This document shows positions 46,541 to 62,130 of a stretch of DNA of 64,000 nucleotides, in pieces; the stretch's first letter is position 1; the number at the start of each line of letters is the position of its first letter. Origin of the DNA: Latrodectus hesperus (Eukaryota > Arthropoda > Arachnida > Araneae > Theridiidae); the NCBI GenBank assembly GCA_037975125.1, contig CM075862.1, positions 41,650,924-41,714,923 on the forward strand. Reading direction: 5' to 3'. The notes beneath the pieces were generated by a model. The model was not told the origin of the DNA. It made no database searches and saw only the letters and a list, made by a program, of their open reading frames with translations. The position numbers and the translations under genes are program-made.

Positions 46541-46820
46541 CCCTGTACTTAGCCCATTATTGGGGTCTATCAGTTAGATAGAAACAACCGGTTGGAGTCT
46601 TCGTAATTTTGAAGCAGGGACCAAGCAAGAAAACCCCCAATACTTGGCCTGCCACCCCCAGAGGTATCATTTCACTTGGAGGACATTGCGACCACGCCCA
46701 GTTTTAACGTGTCCCAGCCCCCATTAGCGAACACGACGGATGTTTGGTCGGTCGCGATACGAACTCACTACCTTCCGAAAATGAGAACGATGCCCTAGCC
46801 TACAAGGCCACCGCGGTCCC
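46541..46820 (-). mobile_element. tRNA-derived SINE, family 3
   Basis: On the minus strand it begins GGGACCGCGGTGGCCTTGTA, a tRNA-like head, and has GTGAGTTCGTATCGCGACC at the B-box position. The body follows with GTTCGCTAATGGGGGCTGG, GTGAAATGATACCTCTGGG, and GGCAGGCCAAGTATTGGG. It is the best-preserved family-3 copy in the window. CTTAGC occurs at both edges but is too short to be a firm target-site duplication. Confidence 0.8.
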
Positions 46821-47985
46821 TTAGCGATGAAATGTAGGGCCCGTCCACATGCGCGAAGCACGTGTCCACAATTTCAATTTTTAGCCATTTTTATTTTGGA
46901 TTTTACATTGGATGTAGCAGCTAATCCTTCCTTTCATATTTTTGTAATTTGAGTTACCTGAATTTCATATGTTGATCTGGAATCTATAAAATTATCCTCC
47001 TTCGAATCACGACGCAATCACAGAAGAAGAATAAAGGTAAGAATTTTATTCTAATTATTTTCTGTAGGCATAGAATTCCTAGACCTGTATATTTTAAGAA
47101 TTTAAATTTTCAATAATGTAGAAAACTACAGAATAGTTCTATCTTTGAAATTCCTAGAATTGTATTTTAAGTTTTTATATTTTCAATAATATACCAAACT
47201 ACAGAACTGTTCTATTTTCCAAATTTTTTAATATTCTTCTTTGTAATATTTTTCCATTATTCTGCTATTGGATGCATCAAATGAAAATTTTTTTAATTTA
47301 TTCCATATTTGTTTTTTAATTTAATAGTTGTCACAGAAATTTTTAAATTTGTGGAATTGTATGAAACGATATTTTTGTATAAATCATATTTTTCACTTAA
47401 ATTATGTGTACTTTTCAGTGTAAATATTCTACAGGATAATATTGTATAAAACTGTTTAACGAAATTTGAAAATTTTTACTTTTATGAGCAAATGGTTTGC
47501 AGAATTATACCTAAATTATCAAAATTATTTTATTAAATATTAAAAAAAAATTCGTATAATGATTCTGAAATTCTGCATTTTATTTATTTTTAGTAGATGT
47601 TATTAAAAGTAATTTTCATTACGGTATTTTTATTATTTAACTTTTTTTTTCATTTTTACTATTTGACGTATTTTCTCGTAATTCCTTCAATTTTAATAAT
47701 GAAATATTTTTTAAATAGAATATTTTAATCAAATCTTAATATTATTACTGTATTCTTATATAGTGTTAGGCTTAAAAATTTGAAATTGGGGGAAATTGTG
47801 TATAACTTTCAGTCAGTAGGATTACTTATATGGTTGTTATTTTTTTCAAATAGTCGATTAGCACCCATTATGTGTTGCTAATCAAACTCCAATACCTACG
47901 TCTCCTCCGCTTGGCGAAATATTTTTTATCCAATTGGCGAGGCTGTGACCGTAATGCTTACTTTTACTACATTTGTGAAGCCTTT
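46821..47985. other. AT-rich sequence with a local tandem duplication
   Basis: No gene is supported. A unit of about 70 bases starting GAATTCCTAGACCTGTA at 47071-47141 recurs imperfectly at 47147-47216. The last eight bases (AAGCCTTT) are the left target site of the MITE that follows. Confidence 0.5.
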
Positions 47986-48201
47986 GGCACAGATACCGTA
48001 TAATCCAAGATGCCAAATTTTGAGTTCGGTGATTTTTTGGCGGATTTTTTATATGTGTCTGACGGTCTGGTATTTTTACGTCATATATATGGAGACCTAT
48101 TGAGACCTATCGTGCACGTCACAATGCATCATCTTGACAGCAGTTCTTCATCGCCAAAATTATTCAGAATTTGAAATCCTGGATTATACGGCATCTGTGC
48201 C
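47986..48201. mobile_element. hAT-like MITE, copy 1
   Basis: The ends are GGCACAGATACCGTATAATC and the near reverse complement GGATTATACGGCATCTGTGCC. The interior has no reading frame. Flanks AAGCCTTT (47978-47985) and AAGCCGTT (48202-48209) differ at one of eight bases. This is the most diverged of four copies. Non-autonomous hAT elements are moved by a transposase supplied elsewhere. Confidence 0.85.
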
Positions 48202-48209
48202 AAGCCGTT

Positions 48210-49308
48210 TAACATTCATCGATTATTATCTTTCGGTGGATTTAAATGAATTGTAGACCTTATTCGTATCTTGCTTGAGTGGAATAATTGCGGAATATAT
48301 AAGCATAATTTTCATCATTAGTTGTTCAACTGAGGCTGCGATCAAACCGAAAATTTATCATATCGAAGCCATTGTCCTACCTCTAACCCACATTTATAAA
48401 TTAGATATACTTCACTTATAAACATACACAGATTAATTCTAGTTAAATGTGCAACACATAAGGCAAAATTTTGGCAATTACTTATATCGCAGGTTTTAAC
48501 GAGAATAGTATTAAATAATATCTAGGTATCGAATTTTAACAGGTGCATTCATAATTAGCACATAATTTTTTAAAAGATGCATATAAGCATTTGCGGAGTA
48601 AATTTATTATCAGAATGGAATTATTTCCCAAATATCGGTGTTAATATAGTAATAACAAAGGAAGTATTTTCAGTATTCATTCTATTGTGATCAAATCAGA
48701 TCATCTTTCTGCAAATTCTGATTAATTAAGCTTTTATTTTAGTTATCTATAATTTTGGGAGGCGGTATTAAAACAATAAAAATTCGATTCCAAAATAGAA
48801 TTTTTTATATGTTTTTATTTGAGTAATGTATTTTATAGGTTTCACTTTTGTTTCAAGAGAGAAAAATGAAAGAATATCTTTTTAGACTATCAGTAACCAT
48901 ATTAATAAAACTAATTAGAAAATATTTATTAATAATGATTTAAATAAGGAATAAACAATTATGGATATAAAGGTTATATCATTTAATAATAAACTTCAAC
49001 AATTCATCAATACATTAATGGTCTAACAGTATTTCTTATATTAAGAATAATACGAATGCGAGGTTAGTGTTACTTTTTCATTTTAAGGGTTTGGTAAAAT
49101 CCTAGAAGAAACCACTCCCTTGGTGACAAACTGGAAGAAAGCGCCAAGCCAGAATGAAATTTTACACATAGTTTAGTTTATCATACCTAGTGCATCAAAG
49201 TAGGGTTAACAAGATTGGCGCAAGCCACAATTATTGCCAACCAAAATCATTCGCGCCAAGGGTGTGGCCTCCGCCAGGTTCCAACCATGGATTTTCTTTT
49301 AAAGATTC

Positions 49309-49312
<4 letters not shown>
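48210..49312. other. AT-rich intergenic sequence
   Basis: No gene is supported. A GC-richer patch at 49120-49285 contains GCGCCAAG-type words on both sides of 49200 but no clear element. Confidence 0.5.
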
Positions 49313-50379
<1,067 letters not shown>

Positions 50380-50638
50380 GGCACAGGTGCCGTATAATCC
50401 ATGAAGTTAAATTCTGAGATTGGTGATTTTTTGGTGGATTTTTCATGTATCTGGCAACCTAGTTTTTATTAAGTCATACATATGGTCATACATACTATAA
50501 GAAATCTGCAGAAAATTCTATTTTGGTAACCCTAGTATTTACTTCATCGCGCATGTCACGATACGTCATCTTGGCAACATTTCTTCATCACCAAAAAAAT
50601 TCAGAATTTGTAATCATGCATTATACGGCACCTGTGCC
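50380..50638. mobile_element. hAT-like MITE, copy 2
   Basis: The ends GGCACAGGTGCCGTATAATC and GCATTATACGGCACCTGTGCC are near-perfect inverted repeats. Flanks GAATTTTT (50372-50379) and GAATATTT (50639-50646) differ at one base. The interior TTCTATTTTGGTAACCCTAG and ACGTCATC motifs match the other copies. Confidence 0.9.
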
Positions 50639-50646
50639 GAATATTT

Positions 50647-51184
50647 TTCTTATACAAATCAACTACTGATACAAAAAAAATTATTACAGAATGGAAAACA
50701 CCAAATCTGCTATATCTAACCATCATTGAAGCATTTGGAAATATAGATTCAACATCAAAAAGGGCTTATAAAGAATATTTGTAAAAAATTTCTGTTGTAC
50801 ACATTTTGTGTACTAATTTCCTTTCTTTTTAGAATTTGCATATTTCAAATTGAAATACATAATACACTACTTTATAAGATTTCAATCCACATGGCTAAAT
50901 TTAAATCTTGTAAATAGTATAAATTTCAATCAAATTACAGGGATCATATATTAATGATTGCGTTTCCGAATTATCTAATTCGATAAATATATATTTTTTC
51001 AGGCTATAAATATATTATTCACTGTAACAAGTTTACTACAAAGTAATAAATACAATAAAATTTATTTTCTTATAATGTATATTAATCATTTACCATGAAT
51101 ACAATAATCGAGAAACTCTACGATTATTCTAAAAGAGGTGTAAAATGGGGAGAAATTTGAATGAAGCGTTGCTATTTTTTAGTA
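50647..51184. other. AT-rich intergenic sequence
   Basis: No supported feature. Confidence 0.5.
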
Positions 51185-51422
51185 ATTTAGGTTAGCATTC
51201 CTAATGCTGAGCTGTTGCTTCCCGGTTCTGGCATGGGTGTTCCTTTCTCTCTTTTTCTGTGTTTTCTTGTTCTTTCTTTTCAGATGATGGAATCAACAGA
51301 TTTGTGAGGGAGTAACGTGCGTAATGCTAATCACCAGCGTGACTTAGTTCACAGGTGCGCACCGGGGTAACAGACCTTGTTGTGGCAAAGGGTTAGTCAT
51401 CCAGAGCCCACCGTCAGAAAAA
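51185..51422 (+). mobile_element. Probable SINE, tRNA-derived
   Basis: A GC-richer insert in AT-rich DNA. It starts TTAGGTTAGCATTCCTAATG and has CCCGGTTCTGGCATGGGTGT at the place of a B box. A pyrimidine-rich CTTTCTCTCTTTTTCTG stretch follows, as in the family-4 SINE at 44232. It ends near GAGCCCACCGTCAG and a poly-A tail. No clear target-site duplication, so assignment is tentative. Confidence 0.5.
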
Positions 51423-52045
51423 AATAAATATCTTATATTTGAGAGTAGCACCATTTGCTTACAATTTTGGTGTAATGTTATAGATCAAAATTTGAACTAG
51501 ATTCAGAATAATGGCTATTTTGACTTTATGGTTATGATTGATAAGTACACACACACAATCAGTTATCCTTCATTAATTTAGTATTTTGCTTAAATTGATG
51601 GTTTATCGGGACAATAATGTACAGTTGCTACTTGGATAAAGGTCGTAAAAACTAACAAACGCAATCTTCATTCGAAAACTTCAGAAATACTTGAATAATT
51701 TAGAATTTTATCAATGTTTTACTAGTAAAATATTGAGCTTTAAAATAAGGCTGGTTTTAAACATAGCATTAATGTTTTTTTCCATCTCCCAGTAGTTATT
51801 TACCTCATTCCCGTATTTCAGCGTTTAGTATAATTTTAAGAAAATATTTCTGTGAAATTTATAATGCAAATAACAATGTGAAATTTACAAATTTTACTTA
51901 TGTTTGCAGGGAGTAAATTTAATTATATTCATATATCCATAAATTTTTCAAAAGACACTAATCTTCACAATTCACATATAATTTCTATTTACAAATAATT
52001 TACAGATAATTTATCTTTTAAAATAAAATTCATATAAATACATTT
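51423..52045. other. AT-rich intergenic sequence
   Basis: No supported feature. Bases 52038-52045 are the left target site of the next MITE. Confidence 0.5.
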
Positions 52046-52299
52046 GGCACAGGTGCCGTATAATCCATGCGCCAAATTCTGAGATTGGCGATTTTTTAGC
52101 GGATTTTCTTATGTATCTGGCAACCTTGTTTTTGTTACGTCATACATATGGAGACCTATAAGAATTATGCAGAAAATTCTATTTTGGTAACCCTAGTATT
52201 TACGTCATCGCGCACGTCACGATACGTCATCTTGGCATCATTTCTTCATCGCCAAAAAAATTCAGAATTTGGAATCATGGATTATACGGCACCTGTGCC
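52046..52299. mobile_element. hAT-like MITE, copy 3
   Basis: The 254-base element starts GGCACAGGTGCCGTATAATC and ends with its reverse complement. A perfect 8-bp duplication, ATACATTT, lies at 52038-52045 and 52300-52307. Inner sub-terminal words (GCCAAATTCTGA, TTCAGAATTTGG) extend the inverted repeat to about 35 bases. The 75-codon frame through it is not a gene. Confidence 0.95.
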
Positions 52300-52674
52300 A
52301 TACATTTTTATCAAAGGGCGTGATATAAATTATCTTCTAATTTGTAAATTAATAGGGATCAGTTTACGAAAATAAAACGATAGTAAGATTAAAATACGAA
52401 TAAAAAAATTAAAATTAAGTTCATTCTTCTTCAGTTAAACTTTGCTTATAGAAAATGTTTGGTGGTAATATTTTAGAATATTAATACTGAAAAAACAAGA
52501 CATCGTAAGATTGTAAAATAAAGAGGCAGGCAATTTCGAACAAAAAAATTTTCTTTTACAATTATCAGCAAAGAATGCATGTGAAAAATAGTTTTATAAA
52601 ATATGCAGAGCAACATATTTGGACAATTTTTTCTTCCATTTCCCAACTACTAGGATTGTCACCATTCATCAAGA
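52300..52674. other. AT-rich intergenic sequence
   Basis: Nothing identifiable beyond the right target-site copy of the MITE. Confidence 0.5.
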
Positions 52675-53070
<396 letters not shown>

Positions 53071-53385
53071 ACGGCAATAAAAACAAAAAGTAGCAGTCTC
53101 CTTTTGAAACACTCAAATAAATTGAAAGTTCTATAGATGAATGAATATCAGCATATTTAAAAACAATTATTTATTCAAATAAAGGACTTTTAAATTACTT
53201 AAAATTCAGGTAAATACACATTGAAAATTTGACACTTAAGTTTCAAGCACAAATACACATTCTTAAAATTAATTCTCAATCAATATTTTTTGTGACCAGA
53301 CACTAAAAATATTGATTTTCAACATAAACATAAAATTTAGGCTTATAAATTATTTTTGCTATGGTATAAGCATTCTTAATGGTAA
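53071..53385. other. AT-rich intergenic sequence
   Basis: No supported feature. Confidence 0.5.
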
Positions 53386-54957
53386 TACACTGCTGGAAAA
53401 AAGTAGGACACTCATATTTTATAAATTATGCTTTAAATTTTAGCGCAATTAGTGTAATTTTTATTTTTTAGCTTATAAAACTAATTTTCTTTTATTTTCA
53501 GTTAATGAGTTTTATATACCTCTCATAAAATACTATAAAATAGATACTATAAGTAATTTGTACTTAAAGAATTTTGGTCTGTGTGAAAAAGTATAGGGAA
53601 CTTGCAAAAATATTCTCAATTTGGAATCTGTAGCAGTTTAATATGTTGAAAACAATGTTTTTCAAACTGTCTTTCTTTCACAATATATATTTCGTTGAAA
53701 AATAAATCCTCAATTTTTGTACAGTTAAAATGCCTAGGAGGATACCCTTAAGTGAATTTCAAAAAGGTCAAATTGTGGTATGTACAGATAAAGTGTAAAA
53801 GAAATTGCAAAGTACCTACACATCAGTCCAAACGCTGCTTCTAACTTCTTGAAAAATTTAAAGAGTCAGAGGAAAGCAAAGATTGGAAGCTCTAAAAAAT
53901 TGACACTATGTTATCAAAGAAAAATCTTTAAATAACTTAAAGAATACGCAGGGAAGCATTGGAAAAGCACAAGACGCATCTGAAATCACGCATGTAATCA
54001 GAAGAACACTTTTAGCTACATAAAAAAATCAGATACGTTCATATTCAAGAAAAGAAAACATTATGTTAAATGGAAAGGCACATTGAGCACATAAGGCTAC
54101 AGTGGGTCAAAGAACACATGCCTTATAACTCCGAATGGACTTCAATTATTTTTTCTGATGGAAAAATAATTCAATTTAGATCACCCAGATGGTTGCCAAT
54201 ATTATTGGCATTGTCTAGGTACACAAGAAGAAACTTATTCTTCCAGAAAGACAGATAGGAGGAAGTAGTTTAATGCTTTGGATATGTATTGGCTACTTTG
54301 GAAAGAGCAATCCAGTGTTTCTGGATGAAAGACAGAAGAATACAGATTACATTCAAATTTTAAATTTAGAGTTTCTTCCCTATGGCGCTGAGCTAGGAGA
54401 AAATTGGATACTTCAGCAATATGGAGCATCAATTCCCACAGCCAATATCGTTAAAAATTGGTTTCAAACAAATAATGTTTGGGTTTTGCCACAGCCTGCT
54501 AAAAGTACACACCTCAATATTGTTAAAAACATAATCAGTAACAGTTCGGCGTGTTTATGTTAGAGGTAAGCACAATATGAATCTTTGATCGAACTTCGAG
54601 AAGCTTTGAACTGTGTTTCGGACAATTTTTGTCAAACTAAAATTGAAAACTTATATGAGTCAATGGTATATAGAGTCTTTGAACTAGTTAAAGCAAATGA
54701 TAGAAGAATTCTTTATTAACAAGACTTTTATTTTCATTATTTAGAACTATCCTTCTACTTTTTCACACAGTATGATGTGAATGAAATTATTTTTTAATGG
54801 TAATAAGCAAATAATTTTATATTTCATGTTACAGATATAGTTATCTGATTGTATAAATAAGTTTTTAAAAGTGCTATAATGAGATTATTTTGTAAAAATT
54901 CAAAGTTCATCCCTTATTTGAAAAAACCCTAGTGTCCTACTTTTTTCCAGCAGTGTA
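53386..54957 (+). mobile_element. Tc1/mariner element with intact terminal inverted repeats
   Basis: The element is flanked by TA on both sides (53386-53387 and 54956-54957). It has 25-bp inverted repeats: CACTGCTGGAAAAAAGTAGG at the left, and the reverse complement at 54931-54955, ending CCAGCAGTG. The full length is about 1.57 kb, usual for a Tc1-type element with one transposase gene. Both ends are complete although the gene is dead, so it might still be moved by a related active transposase. Confidence 0.93.
53731..54718 (+). pseudogene. Tc1/mariner transposase (Tc3-like), inactivated
   Basis: The frame starts MPRRIPLSEFQKGQI, a helix-turn-helix start typical of Tc1/Tc3 transposases, and ends at the TAA near 54718. 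Stops and shifts occur from about codon 22 on. IIFSDGKIIQF keeps the first catalytic aspartate near 54150. The second catalytic block reads QQYGASIPTA, with tyrosine where QDN-type aspartate is expected. The third reads STHLNIVKNI instead of SPDLN-IE-VW, so the last acidic residue is also lost. The longest open part (54273-54563) is only the C-terminal third. Confidence 0.85.
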
Positions 54958-57212
<2,255 letters not shown>

Positions 57213-57716
57213 ATATGGCTATCAATCAACACATTATTAATAAAAAAACGTACATTTTTAAAAATACTAACAAAAGTAAAATACTTTTCTTTACCAGATC
57301 CGATTTGAAAATGCAACTTCCGATTTCGTTTTTCAAAAAAAGACAACATATTTTAAAATTCCTGTGACTTAATTTCTATTAGACATACAATAAAACGGAA
57401 AACTGTACAAGATTCAGAAACAACAAAAAATTGACATGTGTAGTCAAAAATCAAATTTTCAATGTAGGCGCGGATACCTTGAATTTAAAAATTTTGTATC
57501 GCACTTTAAGAAACAACGCGTGTAAGTAAACATATTTTGCAAATAATTCAATATCATAAGGGTCTTACTGGTTCCTTTTTGAAGCTTTGTTCGATCTTTT
57601 TTTTTTCAATTAAATATCTAATTATACCCGTTTTGGATGTACATTAAAATTTTTTTCACAATTCATTCGTTTTCTTATATCTTTTGAAGATTTGATGAAA
57701 ATGAAATAAAACAGAT
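57213..57716. other. AT-rich intergenic sequence
   Basis: No supported feature. Bases 57709-57716 are the left target site of the next MITE. Confidence 0.5.
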
Positions 57717-57970
57717 GGCACAGGTGCCGTGCAGTCCAGCATGCCAAATTCAGAGTTTGGCGATTTTTTGGCGGATTTTCTTATGTATCTGGCAGCCTCG
57801 TTTTTATTACGTCATTCATATGGAGACCTATAAAAATTATGCAGAAAATTCTATTTTGGTAATCCTAGTATTTACGTCATCGTACACGTCACGATACGTC
57901 ATTTTGGCAATATTTCTTCATCGCCAAAAAATTCAGAATTTGGAATCGTGGATTGCATGGAACCTGTGCC
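57717..57970. mobile_element. hAT-like MITE, copy 4
   Basis: A 254-base element starting GGCACAGGTGCCGTGCAGTCC and ending GCATGGAACCTGTGCC, with a perfect 8-bp duplication, AAACAGAT, at 57709-57716 and 57971-57978. The interior is collinear with copies 2 and 3. The 100-codon frame across it is spurious. Confidence 0.95.
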
Positions 57971-57978
57971 AAACAGAT

Positions 57979-58319
57979 ACTAGTACTTTCGATTTTATGG
58001 CCTATTGTTGTTTTTAAAAAATCTGCCACCTGGAACTATCGATTGCTGAATTTTCTTTTTAGCTGGCAGAATAAATTTAATGATAGTTACCTCTGATATC
58101 GAAAAATATCTTATGTTGAGTCGAAAAATATCTTATGTTGATTAAGATAGATAGATCTAGATAGATGCATAGTTTCGATCAATACAAGTTTTTGTGTGAG
58201 TCACTTCACAATCCTAGATAACTTTTTTTATATTTTAATAAAAAATAAAACACTGAAAATACTGATTTTTTTTTTAAGAAAAAGGTCACAAATTTAATTA
58301 TTTTAGGCAAAAAATCCCC
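57979..58319. other. Intergenic sequence
   Basis: No gene. TCGAAAAATATCTTATGTTGA occurs twice in tandem at about 58098-58140, followed by a GATA-type patch. Confidence 0.5.
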
Positions 58320-58929
58320 GTATAAAATAGCTAATATATGGTCAAAAATATTTTTTATATTTTTTAAATTATATATGAATAGAGCTTAAAAGGATGACAT
58401 TTTTCTGAATTTTTTTTGAAAACATAATAAGAATTCATTAAAAGATATTTTTGGTTAGGATGAAAAGAAGCAGAATTCTCTTGGAATATTAGTTTATATT
58501 AGCTACCCGAAGAAGATAATTGCATTTCTAGAAGCTGTTTTGTAAGAATTAAAATAATATACTCATGGTACATGGTAAGAAAAATACTGGATAAAAACTA
58601 ATTAAATGATTTAAATTATAAGCCTTATTTCACATACGGGAACCAATAAGTATATTCTATAATAATTTTACCCATAATGATATTCTTGTTGAAATTAATT
58701 ATTTACAACAGAACTAATAAATATTTTATTTTGAATAGTATATCAGATCAAATATCAATTGACCTGTTTTGTTGGTATATTGATTTATAATTTTCTAAAA
58801 TAGAAATTATCAAAACAAATAAAAGAAATCAATATGGAATTTTTAATTCTTTATTAGGCCAAAAAACTTAACCGAAAATGTGATAAGTAAATATAAAATA
58901 ATAAAAATATAAAAAAAGTTTTTTTTCCT

Positions 58930-59085
58930 TTCCTATCCGCCAATAAATTTAGTTTTTGGCCAAAAGATATACTCTGATCCACTCTTTTCTTTCACCTGGG
59001 CCGCTCCGTCCATTCCGATGACTTTCTTACAGGTTCCAACGTCTGATGCTTTCCGAAACTGAATCCCAGAGAACATTCTCTTCAT
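58930..59085 (-). pseudogene. Last coding-like segment of duplicated locus B
   Basis: After a candidate acceptor (CATACAG at 59086-59092) the minus strand reads ATGAAGAGAATGTTCTCTGG as in copy A. From the ATG it is open for 50 codons, MKRMFSGIQFRKAS to FWPKTKFIGG and a TAG. In the alternative phase it reads EENVLWDSVSESIRRWNL and stops at the same TAA as copy A. Most differences from copy A change the amino acid in either frame, so selection on protein is not evident. No family recognised. Confidence 0.45.
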
Positions 59086-59989
59086 CTGTATGATTACTTT
59101 ATTCTTATTTTCAAGTTTCCATTGACTTATCTAAAATTTGAGAACTGCAGAAAATTGACTTTTTTTATTTTTAACTTTCATTGATAAGCTTTAATATAAT
59201 GTGTGATTCAGCTTTTTATTATTTTTATTGTACCAAGGTACCCGCGAGTAAAATACGATACATATCGTTGATAAAAATTTAGTGTGGTGTGGATAAAAAA
59301 TTTACATGTCAAAATACAAAAAAATTGTTTTTCAGAGATACTGGCTTTTGCTTCTACATAAAAAATATATACGTAGTGAAAAAATAAGTAAATAAATACC
59401 TAAAAACTATATTAAAACTGAACAAAAAACTAGTAATTGTAGATTACTATTAAAAGATACCTGATTTTCGGGTAATAATCTGCCTAGGAGTTACAGTTAG
59501 GTACATCTGTACCTAAAAATATGTGAAAATTAAACTGAAATTTTAAAGGCCTAAAAGTACTATGAAATATTATTTACTGTTTCTAGGTATGAGTTACCGT
59601 CCAGGTATGAGCTACTGTTTCCATGTATGCATTAATTTACTCAGATATTTTCAATAGCATGCAAAACTTACATTTCAAATAAGTATTTTTGGGGGAAGGA
59701 ATGCTTTTCCCATGTGAATTTTGATTCCAATGAAAGTTGATGTAAAATTTTCTAAGCAGAAAAGATTTAAATAGTTTAGTACAGGATACCTTGAATTTTA
59801 TAAAAACTTTTATGGTGTAAACTGTTATTACTGTTCATATCTAGACTAATTCTTGTGTTTATGAAATTTTTGTTTTTGTAATCCGAAAGCTTTTATTCTG
59901 GTTAAGTGGAATATTTTTCTGCTAAGCTATTTTTAAATAGTATTTTTGACGATTTTTTTTTATCCTTAAAAACTTTTTTACTCTATCCT

Positions 59990-60920
59990 ACTGCATTCTT
60001 TTTCTATATCTTTACCATACAAATTCTTCTATTTTAGCTTTTCATTTTTATTTATATGTTATATTTATTATAATAAAGAGAATATAATGTTACATTAAAA
60101 TCAAATATTAATAAAAAAATAAAGTAGGTTTCCTAAATAATATTAAAAAAAACAATAGTTACTTTTTTGAGATTTACCCCGTTTCTGATTTTTTTTCCTT
60201 TTTATTTTTATGTATCTAATGAGGAGAAATTATTGCTACAATAAAACCAGATACAAATGAAAAATTAATTAAGTTTGCTAATTGTTGTATTAAATAAAAA
60301 TTACTTTTTTTTTTGATTCACTCCCTTTCTGAATTTTTTTCCTTTTTATTTTTATATATCTAATATAGAAAAAAATAATATTACAGTAAATTAAGATATT
60401 AATAAAATATTAATTGCTAATATTTATTAATAGCTAAATATTATAAAAAACAATAGTTACTTTTTTGGGTTTCACAATTTTTTTTCTGCGTACTTTTCCT
60501 TTTCATTTATATGTATCTAATAAAGGGAATACAATGTTACAATAAAATTGGATGTTAAAATTAAATTTCCTAAATATTGTAAAAATCAATAGTTATTTTT
60601 TTGGAGTTTTACCCGCTTTCCGCATTATTTTCCTTTTTATTTTTATGTACCTAATAAATAGAAAATAATGTTTCAATAAAATCAGATATTAATAAAAAAA
60701 ATTAGTAAAATTTGATAAATATTTTAAAAAATAATAGTTAATTTTTTTGAGTTTTATGGGGTTTTTTTTGCGTGTATTCTTTTTTATTTTCATGTGTCTA
60801 ATAAAGAATAAATAATGTTGCAATAAAATCATATTAATAAAAAATTACGTTTGCTAATTATTATAAAAACAATAATTACTTCTTTGGATTCTATACTATT
60901 TGTGTGCACTTTTTTTTGAT
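59990..60920. repeat. Degenerate tandem repeat in block B, unit about 140 bp
   Basis: About six units contain the same motif order as the block A array (TTACTTTTTTGAG, TTTACCCC, TTTCTGATTTTTTTTCC, TAATAAAGAGAA-type, AATAAAATCAGATATTAAT). The GTTTGCTAAATATT-type anchor recurs near 60126, 60270, 60410, 60565, 60705 and 60850. Units are shorter and more uniform than in A. Confidence 0.8.
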
Positions 60921-60969
60921 TTTAAACTTTGAAATTTTTTTCAGAATCTTCCCAAAAAGGTCCACTTAC

Positions 60970-61140
60970 TTCGTGATGTTACTTTTCGTTCACTCTTGTC
61001 TTCTTTTTCTCCATTCTCATCTTTACTGTTTTTATTCAAGTCTTCAAGTGAAATTCTTACGTCTGTCATTTCCTCTTTTTCACTACTTTCTTCGCATTTT
61101 TCTTTTCTTAACTGTTGGTTGGTGATATTTACCTTTGACA
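60970..61140 (-). pseudogene. Middle coding-like segment of duplicated locus B
   Basis: The minus strand is open and reads VSKVNITNQQLRKEKCEESS, then SEKEEMTDVRISLEDLNK, then DKSERKVTSR. It ends at a strong donor GTAAGT (60964-60969). It is very acidic and lysine-rich, disordered in character, and homologous to 44587-44730. Its upstream edge runs into the unclassified insert at 61150. Confidence 0.45.
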
Positions 61141-61149
61141 CCTTATCTT

Positions 61150-61400
61150 CACTAGTACTCTTCCTGGTGTGGAAGATGAAACATGTTGTTGTTGCATGCC
61201 CCCGAGGTCAGCAGCGCTAGATCAGGCCCATGAGCGCGTAGGCCTTCAAAAAGTACACCACCATAAGTGGATTCTCTATCAGATCTCTCCCGGAGAGACG
61301 AAAGCATTGATGGAAAGCCTGTTCGTTCAGGAGAAGCCTGTTCATTCAAACACTTGGAGCAGATTTCGAAAGTGGAATTTATTATTACCACTGTAAATAC
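61150..61400. repeat. Unclassified GC-richer insert, probable dispersed repeat
   Basis: The stretch contains GCATGCCCCCGAGGTCAGCA and CAGATCTCTCCCGGAGAGAC, unlike the surrounding AT-rich DNA. It separates two coding-like segments of locus B and has no counterpart in locus A. I think it is a SINE-like dispersed repeat, but I found neither pol III boxes nor a target-site duplication. Confidence 0.4.
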
Positions 61401-61799
61401 CATAGAGTTAATTACTTAAAATTACTTTAATAAATAATAGGACATTTTAAATACTTTTCAGAATTGTTTCTTTTCATGATCATTTTTTGATAAATCTATG
61501 TATGACAAAATGTAAGAGCTTAACATTTTTTGTTAAACATGAATGCTTCTTCTAATTTTAAATAAATTTAAATCTTTCAATTTATCGAATACACTGGATT
61601 TTACAGTAAGAATATGAAATGTAAAATGAATCACTGGACTTTAACAATGCATTAGCATAATATAAAATAATATATTTTAGCTTGGTATGAATTTCTTCGT
61701 ACCCTCGACGAATTTCAAGTTACTAAGATGGCCATTTCTGAAACGGGCAATAGCCGTTTGTTCTGGTCATTTAGACCAGTAGACAGGGAAGCACCTGGA

Positions 61800-62124
61800 T
61801 GCGAATGAATCACGTGATTTGGCACAGATGATCTTAGCTTCTTCATTTCGTTCTGTTCTCTGATGACAAGTGACTAATCACGAAGACTCCATGTTTCAGT
61901 TGATTCAGCCTCGTGATTTTTGGAATTTTCCATTTCTTTTTGTTTTTTGATGACAACGGACCAGTCACGAAGAATCCATGTTTCATTTGAGCCAGATTTA
62001 TCATATCTTTCATGGTCAACTTTTGTCTGTTGTTCCTTATTTTCAATTTCTCCGTTTTCTTCTGAAGATTTTTATTTGCTTTTTCTGATGTTACTGTTTT
62101 TCTTTTACATTGAATATTCTCCAT
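61800..62124 (-). pseudogene. DWS-motif coding-like segment of duplicated locus B
   Basis: A good acceptor, TTCTAATCTTCAG (62125 upward), precedes ATGGAGAATATTCAATG at 62124. The matching place in A reads KENEQCKRE. After a frame change it gives NETWILRDWSVVIKKQKEM (61989-61930) and then TETWSLRD, a TAG in place of the second motif's tryptophan, and SLVIREQNEMKK (to 61840). Two motifs are present against three in A. After about 61820 the similarity to A stops. The stop and frame change suggest a pseudogene. Confidence 0.5.
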
Positions 62125-62130
62125 CTGAAG

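Larger units (their letters stand above)
58320..62130 (-). repeat. Segmental duplication block B
   Basis: This block is collinear with block A: ATGAATAGAGCTTAAAAGG near 58375, the last coding-like segment (58930-59085), AAAAGATACCTG near 59453, the tandem repeat (59990-60920), TTTTAAACTTTGAAA near 60921 where A has a SINE, NQQLR segment (60970-61140) and DWS motifs (61840-61990). It lacks the LINE fragment and SINE of block A but has its own insert at 61150-61400. Confidence 0.75.

Noticed and set aside
57715..58017. 100-codon frame, and its relative at 52148-52375
   Set aside because: Both are accidental frames through copies of the hAT-like MITE.
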